From Berghia stephanieae (Eukaryota > Mollusca > Gastropoda > Nudibranchia > Aeolidiidae), in assembly GCA_034508935.3 (NCBI GenBank), contig CM067448.1, forward strand, positions 61,013,022-61,077,021: DNA of 64,000 bases, written 5' to 3'. Below the pieces are notes generated by a model. That model was not told the origin of the DNA, did no database searches, and worked only from the letters and a program-made list of their open reading frames with translations. Below, in pieces: positions 11,263-26,827 of this stretch. Every line of letters starts with the position of its first letter. Position 1 is the stretch's first letter. Made by a program: the position numbers and the translations under genes.

Positions 11263-12589
11263 TCAGTGTATGACATAATCAGTCGGAAGGTGAAAATTTG
11301 GAATTTGTATTTTTTTTTTTTTCATTTTCTGAAAGAATATGTTCACCAGGGGATTTTAATCTTTATTTGAAGTAAATCGGATGATTTATGGGAAAGGTAT
11401 CCAGCAACTTTTCTCAAATTTCATAATTTTTCAACTTAACTAGCTGTAAAAAATATTTAGAAGTGAAATTAAGATTTGATATTTCTCGAAGATGTACAAA
11501 AAGGGTTGATTTAATCATTTATGACAAGAACTCATTTTGGATTTTTAAAAATTGACCTTCTAACTAAACTTGGCAAAATCTCAGTTCAAACCTTTTCATC
11601 ATCTGACTGATTCGCTGTAACATATAATATGTTGTTAACACATAATATATCATAACCTTATGATCTTACTTACTTATCCGAACCAGCGACCACCTGAGCT
11701 CTAGCCCTTCTGTCTTGTGCCATGACGTAGAAGTTAGATGTCTTTTGTAGTTGTTCCAGGTGACTATAAAGTGTGTTACTGATGCTTGGATTTGGTGGGA
11801 GGAATGTGTATCTCAGATCTTCAAGATAACCTTATGATCAAGTTATGGTGATCCCGTAGCCAGTGCAAATACATTGGCGGGATGAGCAATTCAAAGCACA
11901 CAATATTATGTGATGACAGTGCTTGGTTTGAGATCTGGACGAAATCGAATAATGCCCTAATAATAAGAGTAAACCAAAAAAAACAAAAAGAAACAAAACA
12001 AACCAGAACAAAGCAGAGAGATGATTTACATGAAACTAATACCATCATCTCCCAAGAAAAAAAAAAAAAAAAAAGAAGAAATAAATAAACGCATACATTG
12101 AACGTTACTTTATTGTGTGAAGCACCAAGTATGTGACCGGGTCATTTTTGGTGGTGTAATGAACTAACAAGTTCACGAAAGTTGGCGATATACAAGTTTG
12201 TTCTTTTACTGTATATAAATAACGTCAGCTTCCCTTCCATTGAAAGATCAAATTAAATTATATATTATGCTCTGTTCCAAGAGGAAGACGAAATGCTCAA
12301 TGGAAGGGGACAATAGATGTGTAGGGAGATAGGATTCATGAAAACAGTTCCGAGTCCCAATAAAATCATCACACAGAGGTACACTTAAGATCTTTTTAAT
12401 AACTTAATCTTAGGAATTGACAGTGATGGAAGAAAATAATCCTAAGTAAGACACATAAAATAAATCAATGTAAGTATATACAGTATGCCGATGCAGGGTG
12501 TGAAAGAAATGGGGCTGAGATTGTTTTTCTCAAGCTATATAAAAAGCACAAAGCTAAATGTTTGAAATTCAAAGGATATCAACTTTATA
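11263..12589. other. Intergenic DNA with fragment of repeat F
   Basis: No gene. At about 11668-11800 there is a ~130-bp segment (AGCTCTAGCCCTTCTGTCTT ... TGTTACTGATGCTTGG) that recurs at about 29945-30075 inside an importin intron; I call it F and cannot classify it. A short motif at 11263-11310 (tgtgtcagtgtatgac) recurs near 60330. Confidence 0.5.
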
Positions 12590-13078
12590 ATAATGGTCAT
12601 ATCAGCACCAGTAAAAAGGAAGAAAATGGGATAGTAAAAAGTTCTAGAACTACAATTAAAGAACCAAAGAAAAGGGAAGACAAAGGGGAATTGGTTCAAA
12701 TAGGAAACAGATGTAGATTCCAAGAGAACAATATCAAAGTACTTATTTTGTAATCACCTAAGAGTCTCATCGAGACACAAGCACAGGTTCCCACTAAGAG
12801 GAACACAATCAAATGTTTACAAATCATATATAATATGTAAACAAAACATTGCATAACAGAGAGATGATTTACAAGGAAAAAAATATCATCTCCCAAAACT
12901 AACTATACACTTGACTGTTTCCCTCTCAGCCAGGGCATCTGGTCAGGACCAGGACAAAACCAAGTAATCTCATTCCAAGACAAAGGCAGAAAGCAAGTTG
13001 GAAAACAGATATAGGGGGATAGAAGACAAAGTAAGTGCCTCCCTGCCCATTCTGGGAGGTCAGAAACACCACCCAGAA
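12590..13078 (-). mobile_element. Element A copy (minus), tail-truncated
   Basis: Starts in the 3' hairpin region (GGTCATATCAGCACCAGTAA) and continues without large gaps to the head (ACACCACCCAG) near 13078. Confidence 0.85.
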
Positions 13079-13604
13079 TCCTTACCCTAAGTTATCTCAG
13101 AGATGGAATTCATAGTTTTCAATAGTCCATCAATTGGTTGTTCATTTCCTCATCGTTCCTATCGAGTTTTAAAGCTCAGAATGCAAATTCTCTTTCCTTT
13201 CAAACGTAAAGAATCCTCAGCTTCATATGACACAAAGAATAAATTCAAACTAAGTCGCATCTTACTAGAGAACAATAGTGTATCATTGTGTAATTTACTT
13301 ATTTACTATACTGTCTTTTTAAAAAATCAATCAATGAAGAAATAATATCATTATATCACACCACAATCCAAAAAAAAAAAAATGCTTTGACCTGATGAAA
13401 TATTAAGGCAAAGAAAAAAACAAAACAAAAACCAATAATAACAAAAACATAAAGAATACTTTCACTTTTTAGATTCAATACAAAACGAAATAAAATCATA
13501 TTTAATTATTTCATGCCTGTTTGAACACAGATATGAATGGAGATCACTTTCATAAACACGGATTCCATGAGCAAGCCATGAATATGTTCTATTTTGACAT
13601 TACC
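13079..13604. other. AT-rich intergenic segment
   Basis: No gene, tRNA or second-copy repeat recognised; A-rich runs near 13370-13445. Confidence 0.5.
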
Positions 13605-13940
13605 TTAACGTCCCATCCAGACACAAGAAAAGGATCGCACTTTGAAGGATACACTTAAATACTTACAAAATACAATATATTCCAAATTAAAAATTATTAA
13701 AGTACATAAAAGAGAATGATTTACAATTACAAGGGATAAAAAAAAACATCTCTCATAAAAAAGGAAGTATACATTTGACCGAGTCCCTCACAGCTCAGGA
13801 CCCCTGCCAAGAAATAACAGAGCAATCTCAATCCAGAACAAAGACAGAGAGTGAGAGCAACATGGAAAGAGAAAATAGATATACATGTAGGGATAAAAGA
13901 CACAGCAAAAGTGACCACCCTGCCCACCACAGAATGTCAA
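13605..13940 (-). mobile_element. Element A, old divergent copy (minus)
   Basis: Only the 5' two thirds are recognisable: GTCCCATCCAGACACAAG near 13610, GAGAATGATTTACAA near 13712, CTCAATCCAGAACAAAGACAG near 13828, and CACCCTGCCCACCAC near 13915. Much more diverged than its neighbours, so probably an older insertion. Confidence 0.65.
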
Positions 13941-14119
13941 AAGATAAATGCGATGTAAAAAAAAACTTTGAACATAAATCACGTGATATTACGAATAGTT
14001 ACAATCAATAATGGCACAGCATCAACAACACAAAAAGAATGTTTAAGTTCCATTCTGTTTTTACCTTTTTACAAATCACTCTCATTATGAGAGACTCATA
14101 ACAAAACTGCCCATACTTG

Positions 14120-14622
14120 TTTTGTTTTGTTTTTTGTTTTTTTAAGGGTTTTACGGCACTTACAACACATTAAGGTCATAGCAGCGCCATTAAAAAGGAA
14201 GAAAGTGGGATAGTAAAAAGTTCTAGAATTACAATTAAAGCACCCAAGATAAGGTAAAAACAAAGGAGAATTGGTTCAAATAGGGAACAGGTGTAGATTC
14301 CAAGAGCACACTATCAGTGTACTTAGTTTGAGATTACATAAAAGTCTTATCCAGACACAAGCATAGGTCCTCACATAAAACATAATACAGTGCATAACAG
14401 AGAGATGATTTATAAGACAAAAAAAATCCCCTCCCAAAACAAACTATACATTTATACTGTTTCCCTACCATCTAGGGTATCCGGCCAGGACCTGGACAAA
14501 ACCATGTAATCTCATTCCAAGACAAAGGCAGAAAGCATGTTGGAAAACAGATATAGGGGGGAAAAAGGTACAGTAAGTGCCTCCCCCCTGCCCACTATGG
14601 GAGGTCAGGAACTCCACCCAGT
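14120..14622 (-). mobile_element. Element A copy (minus), near full length
   Basis: Tail TTTAAGGGTTTTACGGCACT at the left, head GAACTCCACCCAG at about 14622. About 40 bp near the TGTTTACAAATC region are missing. No clear target duplication. Confidence 0.85.
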
Positions 14623-15048
<426 letters not shown>

Positions 15049-15685
15049 ATGAGAGCACTTACAAGCAGCAATATGCATACATTGTCTGGAATGATTCCTA
15101 TACAACCATTAGAGTGGAATTTTATCCCATTTTCCATTGCTTTAAAAAGGACAATTACAATTGCATTGGCACCCTCAGGAAAGGATTCTCGTCTATTGCT
15201 AAGTATTTTCCACCCCATCTTAAAGTCCCAGCTACCCACTAACTGGTGAGTGGACAAGAGAACACAAATACATCCTGAAATGTAAAACATTGACATGCCT
15301 ACATTTGCGACAACACACCAGAGGTGGTTTGCAAACTAAGAGTCAGAAGAAGAAAGAAAGAAAGAAAGGAAATTAAATGAAAAATGCCATTTATAAGGGC
15401 AAAATATCAAAGTGCGTAGTTGTTCGTGGACCTAATTTAGGTCATGTTGTAAGACCCACTTTGACACAAACACAGGATCAGGCCAAGAGGGATATACTCA
15501 AATTGTAATACTGCCTCACATCTGTCACGTCTTTATGTCGTGTTGCTGTTGGCTAAAGACCCGTTGTAAAGCACTTTGAGCATGTTTAGTGGATATTGCT
15601 CTGTATAAATGATCAAGATTTTTTAATTAAAAACATTATATCAAATAGATAGCTGTGCATATGTTATTATTGATAGTATATTACA
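15049..15685. other. Mosaic of repeat fragments
   Basis: Contains a piece resembling the body of SINE M near 15215-15245 (CCCAGCTACCCACTAACTGG), a short decayed fragment of element A at about 15436-15512, and a plus-oriented 3' end of SINE B at about 15537-15608 (GCACTTTGAGCATG ... GGATATTGCTCTGTATAAAT). No gene. Confidence 0.55.
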
Positions 15686-15702
15686 TAGAGAGAGAGAGAG
15701 AA

Positions 15703-15734
<32 letters not shown>

Positions 15735-15768
15735 GGGGGGGGGAAATAAAAGAGAGAGAGACAGAGAG

Positions 15769-15833
<65 letters not shown>
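15686..15833. repeat. (GA)n microsatellite
   Basis: About 145 bp of GA dinucleotides with a short G-rich break near 15734-15750, followed by a few GAT units. Confidence 0.95.
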
Positions 15834-15837
<4 letters not shown>

Positions 15838-16045
15838 ATGATGATTATGTACAACCATCTGCCTTGAAAAGATGGATCCACCTGAGTGGCTCCGTCCCAG
15901 AAAAAAAAGACAAAATGGCAAGATTTGTGCCTCATTCCAGAACGAGAATACAAAGCCACAATTGTACAAGAAAGGGTTCAAAAGATGTACACACTCCTGC
16001 TTGTACAAAACCAATTCATATTTCAACTAGCCTCATCTTTCAATT

Positions 16046-16408
16046 GAGCTTTTTTTATATATCGCGCAATATCCACTAAACGTGCTCAAAGGCTTTACAA
16101 GGGTCCCTGGCCAACAGCAACATGTAAGAAGACGGGACATAACGCCAGTCAGGCGATATTACAATGTTTTTCAAACAGAGACAACGCTGTCAACGACTAG
16201 GTACTCATTTTACACCTGAGTACAGTGAGAGAATGTGAGTAAAGAGCCTTTTCCAAGGACTCAACTATGCGCTGAGCAAGGCTCAAACCCAGGACCTTCC
16301 GATCCGAAAGTGAGCTTTAACTATTTTTTCAAATGTTGCTGTTGGCCAACGACCCCTTGTTAACCATTTGAGTTTGGGATTATTGAGTGGATATTGCGCT
16401 ATATAGAA
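16046..16408 (-). mobile_element. SINE family B pair in inverted arrangement
   Basis: 16046-16318 is a minus-oriented B copy lacking the first part of the tRNA head. Directly after it, about 16325-16408, is the 3' third of B in plus orientation (TTGCTGTTGGCCAACGACCC ... GCGCTATATAGA). The two tails can pair, as at 5576. Confidence 0.75.
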
Positions 16409-16439
16409 TATTCTTAAGTAAAAAATTATCTCAAATACA

Positions 16440-16660
16440 TAGCTATCATCACACCCTCTGCCACCCGCACCCCCCCCCCCCCCCACTACCTCCCCATATA
16501 GCACAAAGTACTTTTCATTAAATCTAATAGACCCAGCTACCCATTCACTACTGGGTGGGGGGGGGGTCAGAAAAGAAATCTCGACTGCTGCCGGGATCGA
16601 ACTCGGTCCCTTTGATTGTGAAGCGGGTGCTATACTAACTGATCTATTGGGACCCCAGCA
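16440..16660 (-). mobile_element. tRNA-derived SINE, family M
   Basis: On the minus strand from about 16655: GGTCCCAATAGATCAGTTAG (A-box region with TCAGTTAGTATAGCACC) and GAGTTCGATCCC (B box), then a G/C run and GGGTAGCTGGGTCTATTAGA. A second copy, with body and head separated, lies at 51680-51995. Confidence 0.8.
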
Positions 16661-17426
16661 AAGACACAGTACCAACATGAATAATTGCATGGGTAATTAC
16701 TAAAGGGAAGCAACTGGGAATATTTAGATTATATATATGGAGCAGTCATGAGTGCTGCCCTTAGATATTCGTTCAAAATTGCTTTAAATTTAAATCCATA
16801 AACTATCTATTTTACCAATTTTCATGGCCCACAAAAGTATGTTATATAAAAGTTGGAGTGTGTGCGGAACAGAAAAATCAGTGAGAAATTATCAAAACAT
16901 TCTATGTTTTGGCCAAATGTGTAGAACCAATCCAATTCTTAGGGTGGCTCCTACAAAAATTCGTTTTCCTTTTCATCGCATCACTGGGGCCATACACTAT
17001 CATAAGTAACAAGTTTTACTTTACAATATTTACAAGTATTATGAAATCAATATAAATAATTGACGCTCAAATAAAATTGGATCAATAACAGTTTTGCAAA
17101 ACAAAATGGCCTGTATGATATGTCATTATTCAAGCTTAATAAATATCAGTATTTTGTCTTGAATGTTTTTTTCTTTTTTTGTTTTTTTTTTCAAAGTTCA
17201 TAAAATATTATTTTATTCTATTATGGAATTCATCACGCATACTCATAACAGTCAGCAATAGATGACAAAATAAGATCATTATACAAGCAGTGATTCTTTT
17301 ACTCTTTTGACAAGTCAATGTCTCATTGAATGAAATTTGAAAAAATTTTGGGCTACAGAAAAGTGAATGTTTTTATATAAAGTTGGAGTCAAAAGTCTAA
17401 CCCGGAACCAGGTACCATATCCCCAT
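16661..17426. other. AT-rich intergenic segment
   Basis: No gene or repeat with another copy in the window was recognised. T-rich run near 17167-17192. Confidence 0.5.
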
Positions 17427-17598
17427 CAAGAGAGCTTTTGTTTTTAAGGGTTTTACAGCGCTTGCAACACTTTAAGGTCATATCAGCGCCAGTAAAAAGG
17501 AAGAAAATGGGATAGTAAAAAGTTCTAGAATTACAATTAAAGCACTCAAGAAAAGTAAAGACAAAGGGGAATTGGTTCAAATAGGAAACAGATGTAGA
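17427..17598 (-). mobile_element. Element A, 3' fragment (minus)
   Basis: Tail and 3' hairpin region only (TTTTAAGGGTTTTACAGCGC to GGAAACAGATGTAGAT). It is the minus-oriented copy nearest to the PDP gene. Confidence 0.8.
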
Positions 17599-18447
17599 TA
17601 AATATCTAATTTAAATTGTAAATGAAAATGAAACTATATTCTCTTGGTGAAGGACCAAAACCTGAAACTAACGAGAGAAGAGAGCTATGCAATGAGGATA
17701 GGAGAATAAGAAGATAAAATAAAGTGCAAGAGTTGATCTCCTTGATCCACACGGGGAAGTCAAGGAACTCTATCTTAGAAGCCAGTTCCATCATACATAT
17801 CGGTTGTCTGGTTTTCTAGACACAACAATCCATCCTGTTCCTTATCATGTTAAAAATTGCCAATTTTTCCATAAGACTTAATGCAAATATGATATCGAAA
17901 AGGGTTTTGGGGACATCATTGTGTTTAGGTCTAAGTAAAATTTCTATAATAGCAGCAAATCTATCACTGATAGATGGTAAGCATCAAAATAACAACATTA
18001 TATAGGGAGCACTTCTAGTCATTGTCAAAACTGTTCAAATACATTAACATTGCTAGTTATGGAATGCTAATACTAATATCAAAATGAGAAGAAACGGCAA
18101 ATTCATAACTATAAAAACGCATACAATGACAGAAGAATAAAAATATACACAATAATAAAGCCTAACGAAAACAAACAAGAAAAAAAGTTGAATGAAAAGC
18201 ACCGGCTAGTATATTGATTAATTCAGTCAACCGTAAACAAGAGAAAAGCTTACACCATTTATAGCATTTAATAAATAATATTATGATTTTTTTTTAAATA
18301 AAATAATTTGAAGACAATTTTAATTAATAGCCAAATTGATCACAGTTTCATCGAGTGAGAAAAAAAAGCAACAGGTTCAAATGATATGTACAAGAGAAAA
18401 TATATAGATATATAATTAATAAATGAGAACATTATTATTCATATTAT
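17599..18447. other. Region downstream of the PDP gene
   Basis: AT-rich DNA after the PDP stop codon, presumably including its 3' UTR. No convincing canonical polyadenylation hexamer on the minus strand close to the stop, and no further gene. Confidence 0.5.
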
Positions 18448-22337
<3,890 letters not shown>

Positions 22338-23640
22338 AACTGGGTTGCTGTTGATTTCTATGAGTTTGTCACGGTTTTCTTTCTTCACAAACGCACAATT
22401 ACAATATATCGGTCAATTTAAAACCAAAGTCAGACGTATTGAATTGTTCACCAATCTGTGACTTAATCACAACTTCTCTCCTCAGCCTCAGTCGAAAGTC
22501 GCCGAAAAAGCGAGTCTCGTCTCAGCTTTAATTCTTTTACAATTTACATTGTGATTGTGACAAGAATTTTATTCTTATCTATATTTTACAACCTTTCTTA
22601 AATACAGCTTTTACTTTAATAACCAGGGACAATTCTTGTTTGAAATTCTTCAATTTTAAGTATTTCTTCACACTTATCCTTATCACTGTCAATTTGTCAA
22701 GTTGAACCAAGGTGAAGGCAGTTATAAGTGAAAGTAGAATAAATGCATTTAGCATTACATACATCTTTTGAATTCACATTATTTACTGGTATTCTTGCAG
22801 CTTTGATTGTACATTGTAAGTGATTCTTTAAAGTAAACCTTTCAAGGAACGTAAACGGCTTCTTAATCACCTCATTAAATCAACTTTTGTTAATTCATTA
22901 ATTATGAATAGTTTAATGAATCACAGTGTATTATTATTTTCAATAATACTTAAACTGATAATAAGCTGCTAGAAGCTATGGACTGTAAAAAGGAATAAAC
23001 AAACGAATATAACAGCTTCAAAATTGTATCTTAATTTTATCCACTGAATTACTTAAGAAGTAGAAATCTTTGGTCTGATAAAACATTAAAGAGCATCCAA
23101 ACAAATACAAACCAAGCACATTGGGTGTGCTGGGCGTTCCCTAAAAAAGAATCGATAAAATCATTCTTTTTCTTCCCGGTTTCATATTGTCCCGTTACGT
23201 CTCGACTAAATTTAAATGAATAGAAAAATTACTTGGCTGCTTTGAAATGTGGACTGTGTATTGGCGCGTCTGCTAGGTTTTATGCAAGACAATATTTTAT
23301 TAGGAGAAGCGAGGACTTCATGTTTAATATAATAATGATAATACGTTTATGTGAACAAGCTACTGAAATAATAATACTGACGAGCTTTTCTATCGTTCAA
23401 AAATGATAATACGTATGTCGTTAAATTTACATGTCTTTGGGTTAAGAATGCAAAATATGATATAACTGTTCATTTGCTATTGTGTATAGCACCACAATCA
23501 AATGGACTGATGAAAACTGATGATGAAAAGAAATGTGGATAGTAATAGGGATTTTATTTGGAAGATGCTGCTGTCGAAATTCCTAATGTGTATAAATGTG
23601 TTCGCGTAATAATTGAGATGGCAGGAGAATGGGTGATTAG
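22338..23640. other. PDP 5' region and intergenic DNA
   Basis: Likely holds the PDP 5' UTR and promoter; a CpG-bearing patch at about 22470-22530 is the best candidate, but I see no TATA or initiator I would defend. At about 22966-23030 there is a single arm of repeat J (CTAGAAGCTATGGACTG ... GAATATAACAGCTTC), present as a full foldback at 42440-42662. Confidence 0.5.
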
Positions 23641-24373
23641 GGGGGGGGGGGGATATGTATTTTTATCTTGATGGCAATAGTAGCACACATATTATGTGTA
23701 TGTTATATAATGTGTGTGTGTGTGCGCTCGCGCTTGTGTGTATGAGGTCGTAAGAGGAAAGGGGGGGGGGGGTGAAATTGTTGTTTTATCTGTTCCTCGA
23801 GAACTACACGATCTTATGCCATGCTTCAAACACCATACTGACGTCATTTCCTCCCCCCCCCTCCCCCATTCTACAAGCCTGTATAGAGAAATGTTATTGA
23901 ATCATAATGTAGTTCACAATCATTGAATTAATAGCGCATATATAATAAAGTGGATGGATAAATAGATATATAAATAAATAAATAAATGATTAAATAAATA
24001 AGGAAATAAATAAAGAGAGCATTTCAGCAGTTTCAGCATGCTAAATGCGCCTCTGAATGTTTCATATACTTTCCCCAACAGGCAAAATATGGAACCATAT
24101 TTTTCATCTCATACAACACCAGTTGCCTCAATAGGGGTGAACTCATTTAATTTAAAATATCCCAGCGTTTGTCGCCAACCCCCTCCCCCCCCCCCCAAAA
24201 AAAAAAAAACAATAACCAAAACAACAACAACAACGACAACAACAACAAAAAAACCAAAAACAACAAAAACCTAAAAAGCAAAAACAAAAAATAAAACAAA
24301 AACAAAACAGAAGCAAAGAAAAAACAAACAAAACAAGCAAATAAAAAACAACAACAGCAAACAAGCAAACAAT

Positions 24374-24408
<35 letters not shown>

Positions 24409-24575
24409 AACAAACAAACAAACAAAATATTTTAAAGTCATGGACTCGGTCAAGTTAACTCATTTTATTTTATCTGTTCAATCGGAAAAATAATTATGTC
24501 AACATACATTAAAGTCTGCTAAACATAATTTGACATATTGTTGTATTGGATTCGAAAATTTTATGGAAGTGTATT
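23641..24575. other. Low-complexity intergenic segment
   Basis: G runs near 23641-23652 and 23761-23772, a (GT)n patch near 23711-23722, (AAAT)n near 23970-24015, and a long A/C-rich stretch at 24190-24425 with (AAC)n. No gene. Confidence 0.8.
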
Positions 24576-24586
24576 GCATCTACATT

Positions 24587-25137
24587 ACTGGGTGGGGTTC
24601 CTGGCCTCCTCTAGTGAACAAGGAGAACTTACTGTGTCTTCTATCCCCATTATCTGTTTTCCAGCTTGCTTTCTGTCTTTATCTTGGAATGAGATTACTT
24701 GTTTTGTCCAGGCCCTGGCCGATACCCTAGCTGAGAGGGAGACAGTCAAATGTATAGTTAGGGTTTTGGTAGATGATATTTATTTCCTTGTGAATCGTCT
24801 CTCTGTCATGTCCTGTATTATTATTATTATATTTTGTTTACGTATTATATGATGTGTAAACATTAAACATTTGAGCCTCTTAGTGGAGACCTGTGCTTGT
24901 GTCTGGGTGAGACATTTATGTGATCTCAAACTAAATACATGTACTTTGATAGTGTGCTCTTGGAATGGAATCTACATCTGTTTCCTATTTGAACAAATTC
25001 TTACCTTTTCTCGGGTGCTTTAATTGTAATTCTAGAACTTTTTACTATAAAATTTTCTTCCTTTTTTTTACTGGCGCTGATATGACCTTAATGTGTTGCA
25101 AGCGCCGTAAAACCCTTAAAAACAAAGAAACAAATAA
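24587..25137 (+). mobile_element. Element A, full-length copy (plus)
   Basis: Flanked by the 11-bp direct repeat gcatctacatt (24576-24586 and 25138-25148). Head CTGGGTGGGGTTCCTGG; in the central hairpin one arm carries a C-for-T change that keeps pairing as G-U in RNA. 3' hairpin GGCGCT...AGCGCC and TTAAAAACAAAG tail. First plus-oriented A copy after the minus-oriented group. Confidence 0.9.
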
Positions 25138-25148
25138 GCATCTACATT

Positions 25149-25542
25149 CATGCTTTATATTCGTTTTTACATATGTATTTAGATTTAGATAGATCGATAT
25201 TGTATGGATTACATTAGAGTTCTGACGGGCCCATTGACTACGTATCTAGTAGCTATCATTCGCTGAACCCGCCGTGGTGTTTAGCTCATTTAGTTTCCGA
25301 AATTCTTTTTTCTTTTTTTTTCTTTTTATGGTTTTGTTTTAGTTTTATGCTAATTTTCCCCTACTTAAAAAAAAAAAAACAAAACAAAAAACACTTCAAC
25401 ACTCAAGTAATGTCAAAATTAATAGTTTGATCCATAGACTGGCCGGACTCATTTGCGCACATCTACAGACTGTACTATTAAAGGATCGATTTTAATTGTT
25501 GATGGCTCAAAAGATTGGTCTCGGTCGATGTGCACGTATTTC
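25149..25542. other. Unassigned intergenic segment
   Basis: Mixed sequence with T and A runs near 25305-25395. No gene or repeat copy recognised. Confidence 0.5.
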
Positions 25543-25797
25543 GTGCGTCTATGTGGTCTTGTGATATGACACTCGCTTGCCCGGTGCATAGTTGAGTCCT
25601 TGGAAAAGGCTCTTTACTCACATTCTCTCACCGTACTCAGGTGTAAAATGAGTATCTGGTCGTTTTATAGCGTTGTTTCTGTCCAAACAAAATAATAAAA
25701 ATCGCCTATACGCGTCATGTCAATTCCTACATGTTAAATGTTGCTATTGGCCAGGGACCCCTTGTTTAGTGGATATTGCGCTATATTAAAACTCAAT
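25543..25797 (+). mobile_element. SINE family B with deleted B-box region
   Basis: Head GTGCGTCTATGTGGTCTTG, then the ~30 bases that carry the B box in other copies are missing (GACACTCGCTTG joins directly to CCCGGTGCATAG), then the normal body and tail. It lacks an internal promoter and should be silent. Confidence 0.8.
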
Positions 25798-25940
25798 AAA
25801 AAAATGTGCATAATATATTATGTACACGTCAGTCTCGTTCTATGTTAATTTCTTCCACAATAAAACAGTGTTGTAATTAGAATAGATGAGTGCCTGTTCG
25901 TAATAGCCTTGATTTCCCCGTAACTAATGTGGGGTCTCCT

Positions 25941-26245
25941 TGTGCGGCTATGTGGTCTAGCGGTATGACACTCGCTTTCGGATCGGAAGGTCCTGGGTTC
26001 CAGCCTCGCTCCCGGCGCATAGTTGAGTCATTGGAAAAGGCTCTTTACTCACATTCTCTCACCGTACACAGGTGTAAAATGAGTACCTGGCCGTTAACAG
26101 CGTTTTCTTTTTCCGAAAAAATTGTAATATCGCCTAACAGGCGTCATGTCCCGTCCTACATGTTAAATGTTGCTGATGACCAGGGGCCCCTTGTAAAGCG
26201 CTTTGAGCACATTTTGTGGATATTACCCTAAATAAATCTCAATTT
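25941..26245 (+). mobile_element. SINE family B, most complete copy
   Basis: Complete head: GCGGCTATGTGGTCTAGCGG (A box) and GGTCCTGGGTTCCAGCC (B box, one change from GGTTCGA). Body GGCTCTTTACTCACATTCTC and ...GTACCTGGCCGTTAACAG. 3' tail GCGCTTTGAGCAC ... AAATAAAT. It lies about 600 bp upstream of the importin start codon in sense orientation. Confidence 0.9.
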
Positions 26246-26249
26246 TATT

Positions 26250-26827
26250 TCTCCTCGATCATTCATTCCCAAAGAGAGCGAATGCTTGAGACAATATTGT
26301 AGAGGTTGTACAAAATTAGACTTGAAATATTTTATAAATAGCCCCTTTTATCAAAAAGTTGAGCACTCTTATTTTTCATGGTTTTTGTTTAATAAGTATT
26401 TTATAACAATTTATGAGTTATCAGACCTTTACAATTAATACACGTCAGTCAAGACAATTAAAAAAAAAAAAAGAAAAAAAAGGGCGTCTAGTATCTACTG
26501 TCAAATATTCAACGAGATTTAGTTTAACTTTCAAAATGAGTGCACATAATTAACAATCTACGGACGCTCAAGACTGTGAAAGTGAAGCAAACTTTTGGAT
26601 TTTAAGGATTTTCATATTGAAACAAGCTACACTCTCTTGACGGGAAATTGGTAACCGATCTTTGAAACGATATTGAAAGTAGCCTTGTTCCGTCCCGTCA
26701 TTTCCTTTTTGCGTTCTGCCCCAGGCAACTCGCGACACTCACACTACTCACTCACTGTGCAAGACCGCACCGTGGGATTATCATACTGTATTTTGATGTG
26801 CATTGTCTACATATCAAGTACACAAGA
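26250..26827 (+). promoter_or_regulatory. Putative IPO4 promoter and 5' UTR region
   Basis: Sequence between the nearest SINE and the importin ATG. At about 26690-26780 it becomes less AT-rich and has several CpG dinucleotides, as expected around a housekeeping start site. I see no TATA box; the transcription start is not defined by sequence alone. Confidence 0.4.

Noticed and set aside
24147-24425. Cys/Val/Phe-rich minus-strand frames at 24.1-24.4 kb
   Set aside because: Low-complexity A/C-rich DNA with (AAC)n; no gene features.
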